Shown: positions 36,089 through 44,795 of the stretch, piece after piece | How the letters are laid out: each line of letters starts with the position of its first letter | How positions within the stretch are numbered: position 1 is the first letter of the stretch | NCBI RefSeq assembly: GCF_021390335.1 | Contig: NZ_JAJUXK010000003.1 | Location: forward strand, 124,001 to 188,000 | Length of the DNA stretch: 64,000 bases | Direction: 5' to 3' | From: Dyadobacter sp. CY343 | GTDB taxonomy: Bacteria > Bacteroidota > Bacteroidia > Cytophagales > Spirosomataceae | The notes under the pieces: generated by a model | What the model saw: only the letters and a program-made list of their open reading frames with translations | Told to the model about the DNA's origin: nothing | Database searches by the model: none | Translations under genes and position numbers: made by a program

Positions 36089-37457
36089 AGTGCTGATTGT
36101 TGAAGACCAATTTATTGAGGCCAATAACCTGCAAATGATCCTTGAAAGGGCTAGCTATCATGTTCTTCCGATTGCCCATAGTGTGCCTGTTGCGTTGGAC
36201 GTTATTTCGCAGGATCAGCCTGACCTGGTACTGCTGGACATTTATCTGAAAGGAAATCTGACGGGAATTGACCTTGCCCGCGTACTGAGGAAGAAGAATA
36301 TTGCATTCGTCTATCTTTCGGCTAACTCTACAAAGGACATTCTTGAGGCGGCCAAAAGTACGCAGCCGTATGGATTTCTTGTTAAACCATTCAGAGAGAA
36401 AGATGTGCTGGTGACCCTGGATATTGCGCAGTATTTGCATGAGCAAAAAATGGCTGCGATCGTATCCGTTGCACCTCCCCAGGTCCCTCATAGCACCTCA
36501 TTTCCATCTATCATTGGGAATAGTCCCGCATTGTCGGAAGCTTTGGATAAGGTAGCTATCGCATCGCCATCTGATATCTCTGTGCTGATTTTGGGCGAAA
36601 GCGGAACGGGCAAAGAAAAGATTGCCGAAAGCATCCATAATCTCTCACCGAGAAAAATGCAGCCTTACATCAGGGTCAACTGCGCTGCTTTGCCTGCTTC
36701 ACTAATCGAGTCTGAACTTTTTGGTCATGAGAAGGGCGCCTTCACCGGCGCACTTGATCGGCGGATCGGCAAATTTGAACGCGCTAATAATGGCACTATT
36801 TTTCTGGACGAGATCGGGGAAATGCCATTGGACATGCAGGTAAAGTTGTTACATGTACTTCAAGAGCGGGAAATTGAACGGGTGGGAGGAAAGGCGGTCA
36901 TCAAAGTAAATGTGAGGGTCATTGCGGCAACGAACCGCAATCTGGAAAAAGAAGTAGCCGAGGGTAAATTCAGGATCGATCTTTATTACAGGCTGAATGT
37001 GTTCCCTATCAGAATCCCGCCGTTAAGGGAGCGGAAGGAAGATGTTCCGGCCCTTGCGATGCACTTCCTAAGAATGTACGCATCTAAATTCAAAAAAAGG
37101 ATTTCTGGATTCTCTGATCAGGCTGCTTTGCAGATGCAACGCTATGACTGGCCAGGTAATATCCGTGAATTGCAGCATCTGGTAGAAAGAAGTGTGTTAA
37201 TGTGTACCGGCGATACCATTTCCCGTGTCGGATTTGAAGAAGTTAACGGGTCACACGGTTCTGCGGAAGGCAGCGGGGCAAAGATCAAATCCATTGACGA
37301 AAACGAAAGAGATTATATTACGGAGATCCTCAGGCGATGCAACGGACGGATTTCTGGTAAAGATGGTGCTGCGGAACTGCTCGGCATCAATGTATCCACA
37401 CTCAATTCCCGCATCAAAAAGTTGGGCATCGGTAAAAACATCATGTTTAAACCCTGA
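36078..37457 (+). CDS. sigma-54-dependent response regulator (REC-AAA+-HTH)
   Basis: A 459-residue NtrC-like regulator, partner of the kinase whose gene it overlaps by 11 bp. The receiver domain (1-120) has the phosphorylated Asp54 in PDLVLLDIYLKG and Lys in GFLVKPFRE. The AAA+ domain (about 145-375) has Walker A GESGTGKEK from residue 173, an intact GAFTGA loop from residue 220, and [11 protein letters not shown]-terminal Fis-type HTH reads AAELLGINVSTLNSRIKKL, almost the same recognition pattern as in the GAF activator. It should activate sigma-54 promoters when phosphorylated; likely targets are the genes preceded by the shared element. A hairpin at 37492-37515 ends the operon. Confidence 0.95.
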   Translation: MKIKVLIVEDQFIEANNLQMILERASYHVLPIAHSVPVALDVISQDQPDLVLLDIYLKGNLTGIDLARVLRKKNIAFVYLSANSTKDILEAAKSTQPYGFLVKPFREKDVLVTLDIAQYLHEQKMAAIVSVAPPQVPHSTSFPSIIGNSPALSEALDKVAIASPSDISVLILGESGTGKEKIAESIHNLSPRKMQPYIRVNCAALPASLIESELFGHEKGAFTGALDRRIGKFERANNGTIFLDEIGEMPLDMQVKLLHVLQEREIERVGGKAVIKVNVRVIAATNRNLEKEVAEGKFRIDLYYRLNVFPIRIPPLRERKEDVPALAMHFLRMYASKFKKRISGFSDQAALQMQRYDWPGNIRELQHLVERSVLMCTGDTISRVGFEEVNGSHGSAEGSGAKIKSIDENERDYITEILRRCNGRISGKDGAAELLGINVSTLNSRIKKLGIGKNIMFKP

Positions 37458-37491
37458 GAAAATACACCATAACCTATTGTTTTCATGCGAC

Positions 37492-37515
37492 GCTCTGGCC
37501 CAAGTCAGAGCGTTG
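37492..37515 (+). terminator. terminator of the kinase/regulator operon
   Basis: ACGCTCTG and CAGAGCGT pair around an 8-base loop, followed by TGATTTTA. Confidence 0.7.
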
Positions 37516-37580
37516 ATTTTATGCAGACAATTTGCCGGCTCGTGCAAGAGCTAGCGATATTTCATGAGCAGCGTCAAGAT

Positions 37581-37654
37581 TTGTTGAAATATAGATAGCG
37601 TTGTGCTTATCTATTATTTTTTAAATAACTGATCTTCAACTGTTTAGTGTTTGG
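37581..37654 (+). promoter_or_regulatory. operator element plus shared 33-bp block
   Basis: TTGTTGAAATATAGATA (37581-37597) differs from the kinase-upstream copy by one base in 17. The 33-bp block at 37622-37654 ends in TTTGG, a possible -24 element whose -12 partner is not clear. ATAGATA and TATCTAT between 37590 and 37613 add a local dyad. The exported-protein gene starts 50 bp further on. Confidence 0.55.
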
Positions 37655-37704
37655 TACGTAATTCTAATAAGAATAGACAAACCAATCAGTTAAACATTGT
37701 TATC

Positions 37705-38445
37705 ATGAAAAAAAGTATCAGTTCGTTCGCAGCAATCTTTTTTAGCATGTCAGGCGTTTTTGCGCAGGCACCCGGAGACAAGTACAATAACCCTGATTTC
37801 AAGGTAAAAGCGGCAGAAGTAACGTACGAGAGCCGTTATGACGCCCTGGTCTTCGAGATCCAAGTTGAAGGTCAGGCAGGGAAGACCGTTCCCGCGCCCG
37901 TGGGAAGCATGAATGGCGCGCCCGTGCTTGCTTACGTATTTCCAACTACGTTAAAATCAACGGACATTGGGTTTTCCGCAACTGAAGGTATTGTCGCAAT
38001 GGCTATAACAGCGCACCCGGACATGGACGATACGCCCCTGTGGGATGAGAACAACGACGGAAAGTATGACAATGATGGCATAATATGGCATGCGCATTGG
38101 GTCGTACTCAGTAAGGACACGCGTGTTCCAGGTGGCCTCAGTGTTAAGGAGTTTAAGGCGGGAGATAAAGCTGTGACCTTGCCTAAGACTGCGCCGGGAA
38201 TGCCCATGTTTTTCGATTCACCGGGTTTTAATATCCTAAAGCAGGGTGCTGCAATCCGGGTAATTGTTCCCGCTTTCCGAATGAACCATCAGAAAGATTT
38301 TAAGTTTGACGCAGTGAGCTGCTACATGCAAATGAGCCATGGCGCAGACCATAAAAACCATGGTTCCAAACCCATTCTGGGTGTTTATCAGGTGTATGGC
38401 GTGCTTTCAGGAAACTTGTCGTTACCCTACATGGTAAAGAAATAG
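37705..38445 (+). CDS. exported protein of unknown function (WHAHW motif)
   Basis: The ATG at 37705 gives a clear signal peptide (MKKSISSFAAIFFSMSGVFAQ). The mature protein of about 225 residues is beta-rich. Notable are a calcium-loop-like DENNDGKYDNDG followed at once by IIWHAHWVVLS, a third His-containing stretch SHGADHKNHGSK near the C-terminus, and the Met-rich PGMPMFF. Together these could form a metal site, but no enzyme family is recognised. It follows the operator module shared with the kinase gene and precedes two AraC genes on the same strand (31-bp gap), so it is likely the target of the two-component system and perhaps its output. Confidence 0.85.
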   Translation: MKKSISSFAAIFFSMSGVFAQAPGDKYNNPDFKVKAAEVTYESRYDALVFEIQVEGQAGKTVPAPVGSMNGAPVLAYVFPTTLKSTDIGFSATEGIVAMAITAHPDMDDTPLWDENNDGKYDNDGIIWHAHWVVLSKDTRVPGGLSVKEFKAGDKAVTLPKTAPGMPMFFDSPGFNILKQGAAIRVIVPAFRMNHQKDFKFDAVSCYMQMSHGADHKNHGSKPILGVYQVYGVLSGNLSLPYMVKK

Positions 38446-38476
38446 CTTCTAATCAAACCATCTAAATCCCTTAAAA

Positions 38477-39373
38477 ATGGAACACCTTTTCACTCCGCCA
38501 TCAAGATTGCATCTTAGAAACAGGAACTTGCAACGGTCGCAATCAGATTCCCAAAAAAGCGCCCTGGCTATAACATTTCACTACAGATCCGATGCTTGCG
38601 ACACGTGGCAAATTCCGGACTTACAAGGCAGGTTTACAATTGTGTGGGTCAAGTCTGGAAGTTTGGGTGTTATAGAACATGGTCACCAAAGGATTGTCAC
38701 TGGAAGTCGGCTTCTCTGCCTTTTGCCAGGTCATCAACTGGATCTACTATCTGGTCATAAAGTTGAAGCCTTTCTGGTATCCGTTTCGGAAGATTTCGTG
38801 CTGATCGCTGGCGGACAAGAAACGTATCCTTTTTCCATGCATTATGCTTATCATCATGTAGCATGCCCCGTTATCAAGACTGGTGGCGAAATGCAGGAAA
38901 GTATTGCAAACGTGATGAATCTTGTGATCAGAAATATTGAGACACGCTTCAACTATGCAACGGAAGTTTTCAAGGGATTTTTGCAAATTCTTAGCGTTTA
39001 TTTTTTGCGTGACGGTGAAATAACATCGTGTCCACAGGCAATTCCAGGTGGAGATGAGAAATTGTTTTCGGAGTTTATAAAATTGCTGGATGTGAATTAC
39101 GTCACAAAAAAAAGTGTAAACGAATATGCTATTGCGCTTGCCGTATCTCCCGGTTATCTAAGTGATGCTATAAAAAGGGTTTCCGGATTTACAGCCAGCT
39201 TCCATATCCATCAAAGGGTTATCCGGGCTGCCAAAAAGGCTGCTGCGGGTTCGCGGGCAAGCATGAAGGAAGTTGCCTATCAGGTCGGCTTTACCGACAT
39301 TGCGCATTTCAGCAAATTTTTCCGTACTCAGACAGGGATAAACTTTTCAGATTATAAAAAATTGATGGTCTGA
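38477..39373 (+). CDS. AraC-family transcriptional regulator 1
   Basis: A 298-residue regulator. Residues 30-180 form a cupin-like sensor domain of low similarity; residues 200-297 hold the AraC DNA-binding domain with two HTH motifs, the second being MKEVAYQVGFTDIAHFSKFF. FRTQTGINFSDYKKL is the typical end. It shares its layout with the next gene, which it overlaps by one base (TGATG). It probably senses a small molecule and controls nearby genes; the exported-protein gene lies directly upstream. Confidence 0.92.
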   Translation: MEHLFTPPSRLHLRNRNLQRSQSDSQKSALAITFHYRSDACDTWQIPDLQGRFTIVWVKSGSLGVIEHGHQRIVTGSRLLCLLPGHQLDLLSGHKVEAFLVSVSEDFVLIAGGQETYPFSMHYAYHHVACPVIKTGGEMQESIANVMNLVIRNIETRFNYATEVFKGFLQILSVYFLRDGEITSCPQAIPGGDEKLFSEFIKLLDVNYVTKKSVNEYAIALAVSPGYLSDAIKRVSGFTASFHIHQRVIRAAKKAAAGSRASMKEVAYQVGFTDIAHFSKFFRTQTGINFSDYKKLMV

Positions 39374-40242
39374 TGGCATCCTGCGATCTGAAACAACCAC
39401 TGCCTCCCTTTGAAGCTAATTTTCTGGGGAGGCAGCAATGGGCAGCCACCACTGAAAAAGGGATTTGTAAGGCCCAGTCCGGACTCTTCGAAGTAATTTG
39501 GATAAAGAAAGGTACTGGAACCTGCAGGGTAGATTTGCATACCTTCCCGATAACCAAGGACACGCTCTACTATTTGTCTCCCGGACAACTTCACATTTTT
39601 GATCCAGACGATGAAATAACCGGATACCGAATTGCATTTGCTCCCGATTTTCTTGGTCCTGATTTTAAGCAGACCCATAGCGCCCTGGCATTTGGTTCCG
39701 CAGATTTATCAAGAGAAGTGCCCGTTGTGCAGCTAAAAGGTGAAATTCAGATTGAAGTGGAATTGATCGTGCGGCAGATGATCTGGGAATATAATGATAA
39801 CCAGCTATTAAAATTCGCGATTCTAAAAGGCCTACTAAAAGTCTATATTGGTTGTTTTTCAAAGCATTCTGAACTATCTCAGCTACCCGTTTCATCCACA
39901 AACTGCCAGGTGATCTTTGAATGCTTCAAGGAACTCTTAGAAAAGCGTTTCCTTGTCTATAAACTGGTTAGCCAATATGCTGACGAGCTGGCCATCACTC
40001 CCAACTATTTAAGTGAAGTTGTGAAGCGGTCTTCCGGCTTTTCTGCCAGTTATTTTATTCATCAAAGAGTTATACTGGAAGCTAAACGGATTGCTATGAC
40101 TTCGCAGTTGAGTATGAAAGAAATTGCATTTCAAATTGGCTTTGAAGACCCGTCCCAGTTCAGCAAATTTTTTAAGTCCAAGACCGGGAAGACTTTTTCA
40201 GAATTCCGGAAAGGTCTTCCAGCCGGCGATAGCAATAGGTAG
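39373..40242 (+). CDS. AraC-family transcriptional regulator 2
   Basis: A 289-residue paralogue of the preceding regulator, with the same plan: sensor domain at about 20-165 and AraC HTH domain at 185-283 (MKEIAFQIGFEDPSQFSKFF, FKSKTGKTFSEFRKG). Similarity is clear in the last 100 residues (SASYFIHQRVILEAKRIA against TASFHIHQRVIRAAKKAA), weak in the sensor part, so the pair arose by tandem duplication and then diverged in ligand. The ATG overlaps the previous stop, indicating translational coupling and possibly joint action. A hairpin follows at 40252-40294. Confidence 0.92.
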   Translation: MASCDLKQPLPPFEANFLGRQQWAATTEKGICKAQSGLFEVIWIKKGTGTCRVDLHTFPITKDTLYYLSPGQLHIFDPDDEITGYRIAFAPDFLGPDFKQTHSALAFGSADLSREVPVVQLKGEIQIEVELIVRQMIWEYNDNQLLKFAILKGLLKVYIGCFSKHSELSQLPVSSTNCQVIFECFKELLEKRFLVYKLVSQYADELAITPNYLSEVVKRSSGFSASYFIHQRVILEAKRIAMTSQLSMKEIAFQIGFEDPSQFSKFFKSKTGKTFSEFRKGLPAGDSNR

Positions 40243-40251
40243 TATGGTTAT

Positions 40252-40294
40252 AAATCATCCAACCTGAGCATACAGTGCTTTGGCTGGATGATTT
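40252..40294. terminator. hairpin after the AraC pair
   Basis: AAATCATCCA (40252-40261) pairs with TGGATGATTT (40285-40294). It could end transcription from either side; the facing DUF1801 gene ends at 40422. Confidence 0.6.
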
Positions 40295-40421
40295 ATTAGG
40301 TTTTGGTTAAACGCAATCCACCAGGGATATACCGCGCCCACTGGGTAGCCTGGTGGGGCGAGCACAGGAACACGAAGAATGTTTTCATTAATGGTCACGG
40401 TAACCGGCCTTCCCGACAAGT

Positions 40422-40766
40422 CTAAACGTTACTTAAAGCCAAATTGAGGATTTCCGTAATTGTAGTTACTGGAAGATCTTCGTTAGGATCAATGGGCAGG
40501 ATCTTCATTTTTGAACGATTTTCAGCGATTAAATCGGGATGATCTACCAGATTACCATGAACGATACCCAAGTATGGCCAGCCAGTCTTTTTATTGACCC
40601 AGATATAACAAATCCTTTTTCCATGATCATTATAAAACGGCATACCGTATCGCCAGGTCTCATTTATATTCGGGCTGAAATTTAGAACAAATGCGCGTAA
40701 TGCATTTAGGCAACTATTTGCCGGCTCTGACTTAGCGTAAAAGAATTGGTCGATAGCACGGAGCAT
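40422..40766 (-). CDS. DUF1801-family protein
   Basis: A 114-residue cytoplasmic protein of the DUF1801/YdhG group. Seen are LRAFVLNFSPNINETWRYGMPFY near the start, then CYIWVNKKTGWPYLGIV and a C-terminal helix (TTITEILNLALSNV). Such proteins share a small alpha/beta fold and have no firm function. It points toward the AraC pair and has no obvious partner; the fragment of a transporter gene lies just upstream on the same strand. Confidence 0.82.
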   Translation of the reverse strand: MLRAIDQFFYAKSEPANSCLNALRAFVLNFSPNINETWRYGMPFYNDHGKRICYIWVNKKTGWPYLGIVHGNLVDHPDLIAENRSKMKILPIDPNEDLPVTTITEILNLALSNV

Positions 40767-40777
40767 GAGTATGGTCT

Positions 40778-41036
40778 TTAGGCAGAAGGCTGAGCCTGTT
40801 GGGCAATTTTTTCTTTTTCTGGCAAAAACCGGTTCAACAGCTTTTCCACAAAAGGGATCAAAGGCAGGAAAAGCAAGACACCGGTTATATTAAAAAGCAT
40901 ATGGGCATTGGCTATTTTCTGCTGCATATCAGCACTTTGAGACAGCCATGCTATGAAGGCAACGAACTGCGGAAAAACGGCTAACCCAAGTGCAATGCAT
41001 ATGATATTAAAGAAAGTGGAATAGCCCGGTTTTTAC
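40778..41036 (-). pseudogene. C-terminal fragment of a Na/Pi cotransporter-family gene
   Basis: Read on the minus strand, the segment encodes about 85 residues ending in a normal stop at 40778. It includes a membrane segment (NIICIALGLAVFPQFVAFIA), then KIANAHMLFNITGVLLFLPL, the AxxHxxFN box typical of Na/Pi cotransporters, and a basic tail. The frame is closed by a stop just upstream and no start or earlier domain is present, so the 5' three quarters of the gene have been lost. 41037-41244 shows no further trace of the gene. Confidence 0.7.
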
Positions 41037-41244
41037 TGCCTGGCGGTCCGATTCAGAGAGGGGTAGAACTGAGTTTCTCAATGGACCGTCTATTAATGCT
41101 TGCGTTTATCCGCTACCGTGTAAGCGAGGTGTTTGCTTTTCGATAGACCACCAACGCTGTGCCGGTAATACTATCGGGCATAACCGGGTGTTATTGGAGT
41201 AAGCTCCTGACCATTAGGGTTTTTTGTAACCATCTGGCTACAAT

Positions 41245-41298
41245 ATTGGCGCGCTGGCGGGATACAATTAGTTTTGAGTTAGATAGAAACTAATTGTA
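41245..41298 (+). promoter_or_regulatory. promoter with overlapping 12-bp inverted repeat
   Basis: ATTG (41245-41248) and TAGTTTTG (41269-41276), 20 bp apart, fit the phylum promoter. The perfect arms TACAATTAGTTT (41263-41274) and AAACTAATTGTA (41287-41298) overlap the -7 box and the expected start site, so a repressor site or a 5' RNA hairpin is likely. The kinase gene starts 10 bp after the second arm. Confidence 0.6.
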
Positions 41299-41308
41299 AT
41301 TTTAGTAG

Positions 41309-44300
41309 ATGGAGCATGGTGAATACAATTCCGACGTAGATATAAAGTTACCCGAACAATTTGCTTTTCAGGAAAGTGATAGGTTAGAGGCATTGCTTAG
41401 CTTTTCGTTTTCAGATGCGATTAGCCGGAAAGAGTTTGATAGCTTGGCCGATCTGGCCCGTTTGGTGTGTGATGCGGCAGTCTGTCTGATTACAATTATC
41501 GACCAGAACAAGCAATGGGTTTTATCAAGCCGGGGCACACGCATAAGTGAAATGGCACGGAATACCTCCATTTGCCAGTTTACGATGCTGCACGGATCAA
41601 TTTTTGAGATTGCAGATATTAGCCTCGACGAACGGTTTAATAAGAATGAATTACTGGCCGAGAACCCTGGCCTGAGGTCTTATGCGGGTTACCCATTGAT
41701 TGATCCTGCGGGGCAACCACTAGGTGCCGTCTGTGTGCTGGACCATAAAGTTCGAAGTCTTTCATTATTACAGCATAATTCCCTTCAGCTTATTGCCTCG
41801 CAGGTAATGACATTGATGGTGGCTAACAAGAAGATTAATCACGGCTTTCAAAATCATCAAAGCCAACATAGCCGTGATATCATCGCAGATATATCAAATA
41901 GTAGTGAAGAAAAGCTTAAATCGTTTTTTGAGAGCTCACAGGGGCTGATGTGTACGCATGATTTGAATGGCAATTTCACGGCAGTCAATTCAGATGGAGC
42001 AGGACTTTTAGGCTATGACGTTGAGCAGTTTTTAGGAATGAATTTGCTGGATGTAACGCCGATTAAACATCGGGAAGGTTTAAAAGCTTATTTACAGCAG
42101 ATCAGGCAGACAGGGAAATCTAGTGGCTTGATGACTACCACGCACAAGGATGGGCATCATGTTATATGGAGTTACCGTAATGCATTGGTTATGGATGAGA
42201 ATGGTTACGGGTACGTTGTCGGTAACTGCATTGACATCACCCAAAGTCATAACCAGGCCAAGGAATTGCAAAGAACGCAGCAGATGCTCATGCAAACCAG
42301 TCTGATAGCGGGAGCAGGTGGATGGGAATTTAACCTGGCCGAAAAGGAATTTTACTGGTCTGAATTAGCCATGCAAATTTACCAGCAGGATCCTAACCTG
42401 AGCCTATCTATCGGCAATGTGATGAGGCTTTATAAAGCAGGCGACAGCAGGCGAAAGGTGGAAAAGGCTATGAGTGATGCAATTGAGCATGGTACGGCCC
42501 AAAGCATTGAAGTACAGATCGTTGTCGGTAATATGGAGGAGCGATGGATAAGGGTTGTTATGAATGCAGAGTTTGTCAAGGGCCGTTGCATGAAGCTTTA
42601 CGGGATTGTTCAGGATATTGACGAAAAGAAAAAAGCAGACCTTCAAATTGCTTATACTAAAGAACAACTCAGCATACAACAAGGGCGGCTGCTGGCTTTC
42701 GTTGAGCATATACCAGCGGTTGTAGCGATGCTAGATAATGATGTCCGGTACCTGGCTGTCAGCCGCAAATGGGAACAGGAATATGGCTTGTCCAGCAGCG
42801 AGGTTATAGGGATGAGTCCGTATGAAGTGTTCGCAGATATGAGCCAGCAGTGGAAGGATATTCATCAGCATGCACTCACAGGCAAGGGAATGCAAAAAGG
42901 GGACCGGGTATTCAGGCCGGAGGGGTGGGAGCACGACAGGTACCTGTCATGGGAAGTATGGCCGTGGTACCAGTTTGATGCCAGCATTGGCGGCATTATC
43001 ACACTTACTTATGATGTAACAGAAGTAGAACTTCACCGTCAGGAGCTAAAACAAGCCAGGGAACTGGCCGAGCAGGCTAACGTTGCCAAGTCTGAGTTTC
43101 TGGCCAACATGAGCCATGAAATACGGACTCCGTTGAATGGTGTGATCGGCTTTACGGACTTGGTCCTTAAAACACATTTGAATGATACCCAGAAGCAATA
43201 TCTGGGATTTGTACACCAGTCTGCTAACACGTTGCTGAGCATCATCAATGATATCCTGGACTTTTCAAAGATTGAAGCAGGGAAGCTGGAACTCGACGTC
43301 AATAAATATGATATCTATGAAATTGCCGCTCAAACGGTTGACATGATTTCATTTCAGGTGCAAAGCAAAGGACTTGAAATGCTGCTGGATATCCCGGCAT
43401 GCCTTCCCCAATTTGTATGGGTGGACGATATCAGGTTAAAACAGGTTCTTATTAATCTGCTTAGCAACGCTGCCAAGTTCACTGAAAGTGGGGAGATTGA
43501 ACTGAAAATAGAGATTTTAGACTATGCACCCCTCAATAGTGATGCCATCACGTGCAGGTTTATCGTGCGTGATACAGGGATTGGTATCCGCGAAGAAAAG
43601 AAGGCGAAGATTTTTCAGGCGTTTCTGCAGGAAGATGGCTCGACAACAAAAAAATATGGAGGAACCGGGCTAGGGCTGGCAATATCTAACCAGTTACTCG
43701 CATTAATGGGCTGTAGCTTACAACTGGAAAGTGTTCATGGTGTGGGCAGCACCTTGTACTTTGACCTGACTATGAAATCCGAGCAACCTGCGGCTGTTGC
43801 CACTCCGGTCTTGGTAGCCATGGATAAAGTACTCATCGTGGATGACAACAAAAAAAGCCGGCAACTATTGGAGCGAATGCTTGACCAACTGGGGATCAGA
43901 TCAGAGCAGGCAGCAAGTGGCCTGCAAGCTTTGGAAAAGCTTGCAGGCGGCGCCACGTATGATGCTGTATTTATGGATTACCATATGCCCGACCTGGACG
44001 GCCTCGAAGCGGCAGGTAAAATCCGGAAAGCTTATTCCAGCACAAATCTGCCCATCATTTTATTGAGCGGCTCCGCAGATGATGCAACGGTTTCGAACGC
44101 TTGTCAGGCACTACAGATCAATTCGCGGCTTATGAAGCCCATAAAATTGGCAGATATCTCGCATTCCCTGTTCAATCTTTCACAAAGTGAAATCAAAAGC
44201 CCCGACGCCACCGGGCACACGGAACAGCAGCTGACCACAAAGGAGCTAACTATCCTTGTTGCCGAAGACCATCTTATCAACATGTTGCTGGCCAAAGCGG

Positions 44301-44614
44301 TAATCAAAAAACTGGCTATTAATGCAACGGTACTGGAAGCTGTCAACGGGAAGGAGGCACTTGAGCTCTGTCAGCAGCAATTGCCAGACTTAATCTTCAT
44401 GGATATTCAAATGCCGCTGATGAACGGATATGAAGCCACTTCATTGATTAGAGAGCTGCCAGGTGCAAGCAAGGTGCCTATTGTTGCGCTGACTGCTGGA
44501 AATGTGTTGGGGGAAAAGGAAAAGTGTCTTGCTGCCGGTATGGATGATTTTATTCCAAAACCCTTCGTTAAGGACGCAATTTGGGCAGTATTCGAAAGGT
44601 TCCTTAACGTTTGA
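41309..44614 (+). CDS. hybrid sensor histidine kinase, GAF-PAS-PAS-PAS-kinase-REC-REC
   Basis: An 1101-residue protein without membrane segments, so a cytoplasmic sensor. In order: GAF (about 25-175), PAS (205-325), a PAS-like domain (330-440), PAS (455-580), HisKA with His603 in SHEIRTPLNG, HATPase (about 710-830; NLLSNAAKFTES, DTGIGI), then two receivers with Asp890 (FMDYHMPDLDG) and Asp1032 (FMDIQMPLMNG). It has no C-terminal Hpt domain, so a separate Hpt protein or DNA-binding regulator would be needed for a full relay. It appears to stand alone; a promoter overlapped by an inverted repeat precedes it. Confidence 0.93.
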   Translation: MEHGEYNSDVDIKLPEQFAFQESDRLEALLSFSFSDAISRKEFDSLADLARLVCDAAVCLITIIDQNKQWVLSSRGTRISEMARNTSICQFTMLHGSIFEIADISLDERFNKNELLAENPGLRSYAGYPLIDPAGQPLGAVCVLDHKVRSLSLLQHNSLQLIASQVMTLMVANKKINHGFQNHQSQHSRDIIADISNSSEEKLKSFFESSQGLMCTHDLNGNFTAVNSDGAGLLGYDVEQFLGMNLLDVTPIKHREGLKAYLQQIRQTGKSSGLMTTTHKDGHHVIWSYRNALVMDENGYGYVVGNCIDITQSHNQAKELQRTQQMLMQTSLIAGAGGWEFNLAEKEFYWSELAMQIYQQDPNLSLSIGNVMRLYKAGDSRRKVEKAMSDAIEHGTAQSIEVQIVVGNMEERWIRVVMNAEFVKGRCMKLYGIVQDIDEKKKADLQIAYTKEQLSIQQGRLLAFVEHIPAVVAMLDNDVRYLAVSRKWEQEYGLSSSEVIGMSPYEVFADMSQQWKDIHQHALTGKGMQKGDRVFRPEGWEHDRYLSWEVWPWYQFDASIGGIITLTYDVTEVELHRQELKQARELAEQANVAKSEFLANMSHEIRTPLNGVIGFTDLVLKTHLNDTQKQYLGFVHQSANTLLSIINDILDFSKIEAGKLELDVNKYDIYEIAAQTVDMISFQVQSKGLEMLLDIPACLPQFVWVDDIRLKQVLINLLSNAAKFTESGEIELKIEILDYAPLNSDAITCRFIVRDTGIGIREEKKAKIFQAFLQEDGSTTKKYGGTGLGLAISNQLLALMGCSLQLESVHGVGSTLYFDLTMKSEQPAAVATPVLVAMDKVLIVDDNKKSRQLLERMLDQLGIRSEQAASGLQALEKLAGGATYDAVFMDYHMPDLDGLEAAGKIRKAYSSTNLPIILLSGSADDATVSNACQALQINSRLMKPIKLADISHSLFNLSQSEIKSPDATGHTEQQLTTKELTILVAEDHLINMLLAKAVIKKLAINATVLEAVNGKEALELCQQQLPDLIFMDIQMPLMNGYEATSLIRELPGASKVPIVALTAGNVLGEKEKCLAAGMDDFIPKPFVKDAIWAVFERFLNV

Positions 44615-44795
44615 TAGTGGCTTAACCCGTTGTGCGTTTCGTCACAAGGAAAGTGCTGACTCAGAGATGGAATTGATTCATTTTGGATGATGCGTTGGTA
44701 TTGTCGTATTACCCCCTTTTAATAGTCGTTATTGCACCCAGCGTCCTTTAAGCTTCTGCCGTAATATTGCTCCGTCAATAACATTACATAGCGAA

